Assembly (NCBI GenBank): GCA_032622095.1
Contig: CP136066.1
Span: forward strand, 98,105,319-98,169,318
DNA: 64,000 bases
From: Siphonodentalium dalli
Taxonomy: Eukaryota; Mollusca; Scaphopoda; Gadilida; Siphonodentaliidae
Reading direction: 5' to 3'
The position numbers and the translations under genes were made by a program. Under the pieces are notes generated by a model. That model was not told where the DNA came from. It saw only the letters and a program-made list of their open reading frames with translations, and did no database searches. Below are positions 60,601 to 64,000 of this stretch, one piece after another (position 1 is the stretch's first letter; the number at the start of each line of letters is the position of its first letter).

Positions 60601-63248
60601 TCAATTGGATTTCGACCAAGCCCTGTTGCCTAAAACAACGGAACCTTAGTTCGTAGAATTATGAAGTCCAATCTTACTACACTCATATACACATATTATT
60701 TAATGGAAATGTCTGCTTTATTTTTGTATCCATATATGCAACATTGCGATGGGAGAAGATGGCCGGCAGGTGTGTCAAAACTTCATAAGTTCATCGCCTC
60801 ATTAAAGAGTAATCATGTTGAAGCGGGGGTTCCAAATATCATGGACGCCATAAACAATCCAGACATATGAACCATATACATCAAATTATATCACAGAACG
60901 ATGTGATATCTCGCAACATACCGTTATTGAATAACCACAATCATACCCGCCCTTAGACCATACGGCGATACAATTGATTTTATTCAATCAGTAGTAGCGC
61001 CTAATTTGCTCCATTGGCATATTAAGTTTTATCTGAACAAGCAAAAGTTACTACTAAATCAAACAAAATACCAACAAAATAAGATTTGATATTTTCTTAT
61101 AGATATATAATAAACATGACTGGTATAAATATACCTTTGGCAAGCATAGCATAATCCAAGAAATCTCAATGTTTGCACATTGTTTCCTAGAATGACACAC
61201 AGAAAATTATGGTGAATCCCCCAAAAAATCCAAGAAAAGACATCACATATTTTGTCAAATCTGGGGTTTCCATGTTATAAGGCAGGAAACCCAGGGTGAA
61301 TTTTCACCTTTTGGCCATTGGCAGGGCCTGATGCTTGTTCGTGTGACTATTGACCTGGTCAATGCATAATGACATCACATTCATCGTCTGTTATACCACG
61401 TGTTCAAGATGGGAGTCCATTTTTGGTATTTGAAATAATGTTTTTATTTTTGATTACGCTATTCTTACCAAGGGTAAATTTATACCAGTCATGGTTATTA
61501 TACACCCAAAAGAAGATATCAAGGCTTATTGTGTTGATAATTTATGTAAAACTGATGGAAATGACAGATGTGTCACATAAACGGCAAGTTTGGTGCGATG
61601 GATAAATATAATATGTAGTTGATGTTGCCACTTCAGCTGATTATGTACGCTGGGGGAATTTGCATCGATTGAACTCGACAGGGCCTGGCCCAAGATATGC
61701 ACACCCCCCCCCCCCTCACGGACATACACAGTTTACACGACGACACTGGCTACATATTATGTGTATATGCAGGGATATTGTAATTACGACATACCGTTGT
61801 TCGGACCATCGGACGACTTTCATTGGTCAACGGTTGATCGGCGTGTTATACACAGCTGAAGAACAATTGTCTCACATAGGTGTCGATTGTACCGATACAT
61901 GTGGCGTTATGGTATACGTGTACCTCCCCATTCACATATCCAGACAGAAGGGAAGCCCGGTAACGAAGGTCACAATGCCGAGCGTTTGTCTAAACAGACA
62001 ACAAGTCAGAAGGAGGAACACGATAAAATATGCCGAAACTGAACATGTGAACATAATACTACGCCCATTGCTGATATAATGTAAATGTCGCGACCACCAA
62101 AGGCGATCTGATCTGAGTCTCAAAATCAGTAACGAGTCGGAACCATTTCGGAGATTTCGTTTTGAAGTTCAAACAGACTCAATGGTCTATCCATACGTTA
62201 TTATTCGAGTGAACAGTTTCAATGGCAAATCGTATAGACAAGCGCGTGTTTCAGTGACGGTAAATATCAATATACATTGCCCAGTTTGATGGGTCGAACA
62301 TAGCTAACACAACCGTACGAAACCGATAACGATTACAATCATCGGAAACAATATCGAAATAATGTCATCCACCTGTTCGCCTTTGTGCATCAAAAACCTC
62401 TCAACATGTTTGAAAACAACGGAGTCGGAACGAAATCGCTAATGATCCAGCTGAACCCCAGTTATCACATTCCATGGTTGACGCTGCCGATCGCCAATTT
62501 AGCAAAAAAATCCCGATTGGCTACAAAAATTGGCACCTAGCTCTTTGGCTTTTGGTAATTGATAGCCATCGGGCATATAATAATAAAGCTTGCAGTCAAT
62601 CGGTCCGAAACAAAACACATTGATATCCGGTCGCGACATAGCTAATTGGGTCCTAATTGAAAGCGTATAATAGATTCGAGGCTTATGCCAGATCGACATA
62701 TTATATTGCTGGGGTGAATGGGTTTCGAAGTTCTACTCGATTATTACACTGAGTACGGCTATTGACTCCAATTTGACAAACATTAGCAAAACATATAATA
62801 GGTAATTTGCTTCTTCTTTTTTTTTTTGGAAAACCAAATTCAAAAATGGCACCAAAAATATTGGTCGGAAAAAAGTGGCAACATAAATTATAAAGTGGCT
62901 CTTAAAATAGTGCAATTGGCAACAGTGTTGGCACTTCTGAATTTTGGGCCAGCGCGAACCCTGTCACATTCGGTGAATAAACCCATTGAATAAGCGACCT
63001 GCGTTAAGGGGGTGATTGAAATCAAACTTGTTCGGTCCGCCATACGGGATCCCATCGAGTCGAGTGCAGTTGAACATGTGTGTTGTTCAAAATCACGCTT
63101 CTGAAATCCCACCGAGTGACAACTGGTCAAGTTCAAGAAAATCGCACTCAGTAATAAAGCCGGTGAAACGAAACGAACAGTGTTCATGCAGTTATCATAT
63201 CGATACGGGTTATTTTCAACGTCAAAATTGAAAGTGCGACTTTAAAAA
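60601..63248. other. non-coding, nothing recognised
   Basis: Frames up to 139 codons (61660-62079) lack an ATG or any domain. A C12 run lies at 61704. I see no repeat relation. Confidence 0.3.
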
Positions 63249-63359
63249 ATGGCATTTTCCATTTACAGGATGATGATCTTGGTGTTATCGGTTATACTTG
63301 CCTCAGTCTCGTGCAGTGCTCTTCAACAACAGACGGCAGACATCTCATATATATTTTGA
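63249..63359 (+). CDS. secreted-protein gene start, disrupted by a repeat insertion
   Basis: ATG at 63249 in a good context (AAAAATGG) opens 36 codons: a short start with Arg, a hydrophobic core (MMILVLSVILASVS), a C-S-A cleavage-like end, then LQQQTADISYIF and TGA. This is a convincing secretory signal peptide and the first residues of a mature protein. A second in-frame ATG pair at 63270 follows a TTTACAG that could be an acceptor, so the start is uncertain by seven codons. The stop falls inside TATATATTTTGAAGA, which recurs as TATATATTTTGGAAGATC at 63983-64000 after the tandem repeat; there the frame would read on as Y-I-F-W-K-I. So the gene seems to be cut by an insertion, its remainder lying beyond the window. 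Product unknown. Confidence 0.5.
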   Translation: MAFSIYRMMILVLSVILASVSCSALQQQTADISYIF

Positions 63360-63360
63360 A

Positions 63361-63982
63361 GACCTCTGTTTGTTTGTTTGTCTGTCTGTCTGTATGTTTG
63401 TCTGTCATTTATACAAATCTACGATTCTCGACCGATCGGGACGAAACTTGGTACGTGTGTGTAGTTTGACCAGGCGGTGGACGTTGTCGTATTGGCGAGC
63501 CCGTGCGGCGCCCGCTTCGCGCATGCGCAACGAGATCTCGGAAACGGGTGGAGCTATCGACTTGAAATTTGCTATGTGAATGTATCTTGCCCCGGATACG
63601 AATTTTATCGGGTCGCCGAGCCCGTGCGACGCCAGCTTCGCGCATGCGCAGACGAGATCTCGGAAACGGGTGGAGCAATCGACTTGAAATTTGGTATGTG
63701 AATGTATCTTGCCCCGGATACGAATTTTATCGAGTCGCCGAGCCCGTGCGACGCCAGCTTCGCGCATGCGCAGACCAGATCTCGGAAACGGGTGGAGCTA
63801 TCGACTTGAATTTTGCTATGTGAATGTATCTTGCCCCGGATACGAATTTTATCGGGTCGCCGCGCCCGTGCAACGCCAGCTTCGCGCATGCCCAGACCAT
63901 ATCTCGGAAACGGGTGGAGCTATCGACTTGAAATTTGGTTTTTGGATAGCCCGGACAACGTCGGGCTCATCGGCTAGTCTAT
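63361..63982 (+). mobile_element. repeat element with four 122-bp units
   Basis: A TTTG/TCTG microsatellite (63367-63407) and CGATTCTCGACCGATCGGGA are followed by four tandem units starting near 63496, 63617, 63739 and 63861 (CGAGCCCGTGCGACGCC, CTTCGCGCATGCGCAGAC, GAGATCTCGGAAACGGGTGG, TGAATGTATCTTGCCCCGGA). The right end has a hairpin, AGCCCGGACAACGTCGGGCT. It is much more GC-rich than its surroundings. The similar TATATATTTTG.AAGA on each side suggests an imperfect target duplication. Overlapping frames inside it are artefacts of the repeat. Confidence 0.75.
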
Positions 63983-64000
63983 TATATATTTTGGAAGATC

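Noticed and set aside
61660-62079. 139-codon open frame on the plus strand
   Set aside because: It lacks an ATG at its start, has no recognisable domain and includes sequence from a C-run; likely chance.
63405-63889. Several overlapping Arg-rich open frames on both strands
   Set aside because: They are produced by the GC-rich 122-bp tandem repeat read in different frames.
1-64000. tRNA, rRNA or other structured RNA genes
   Set aside because: I looked for conserved T-loop words and promoter boxes by eye and saw none convincing; a covariance-model scan would be decisive.

Overview
The window reads as nuclear DNA of an invertebrate animal. It is AT-rich, contains coding pieces bounded by splice-like sites (GTATGT donor, pyrimidine-rich tracts ending in AG), has no operons, and is dominated by short inverted-repeat transposable elements and tandem arrays. 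The recognisable protein families (M1 aminopeptidase of the type II membrane class, fibrinogen-related domain, C2H2 zinc fingers, LINE reverse transcriptase) are animal-typical. The many ACATGTA-like motifs and palindromic MITEs would fit a marine lophotrochozoan such as a bivalve, but that is inference; nothing here names a species.

Genes are sparse. (1) 1824-2484, minus: one exon of an aminopeptidase N-like ectopeptidase carrying the cytoplasmic tail, signal-anchor and start of the catalytic ectodomain; the other exons are not recognised. (2) 26928-27581, minus: a nearly whole fibrinogen-related (FReD) domain broken by frameshifts. (3) 38388-38602, plus: an exon-like piece of a small W-D-G-Y-Y / D-G-x-I-x-G domain. 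(4) 54339-54662, plus: an unrecognised ORF with three 18-residue repeats. (5) 55706-57273, minus: a C2H2 zinc-finger array of 14 nearly identical 84-bp units in which 13 fingers have Tyr in place of the last zinc-binding His; it is also broken by a nonsense codon and two frameshifts. (6) 63249-63359, plus: a signal-peptide-encoding gene start that runs into a repeat insertion. A weaker signal-peptide start lies at 26823-26900.

Most of the rest is mobile or repeated DNA. Best supported are a hAT-like non-autonomous family (58946-59970 with a perfect 8-bp target duplication; 22314-23461; partial copies at 24205-24666 and 57655-58605, the last split by a LINE 3' end), a TTAA-flanked foldback MITE family of 480 bp (30506-30985, 38755-39234, plus relatives at 21.5, 31.2 and 39.5 kb), a TA-flanked palindromic MITE family (1.5, 17.2 and a triple at 40.3-40.8 kb), a 2.7-kb Tc1/mariner-like element without visible transposase (32715-35431), several large foldbacks (12.7-13.7, 25.4-26.2, 28.1-28.7, 50.5-51.6 kb), and a 5.07-kb satellite of about 149 copies of a 34-bp unit (44888-49956) that contains an internal 46-unit duplication.

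There is no sign of a multigene pathway. The coherent story is genome dynamics: transposon nesting, foldback formation, satellite growth and erosion of gene fragments. The most unusual single locus is the homogenised zinc-finger array whose spreading unit already lacks a zinc ligand.
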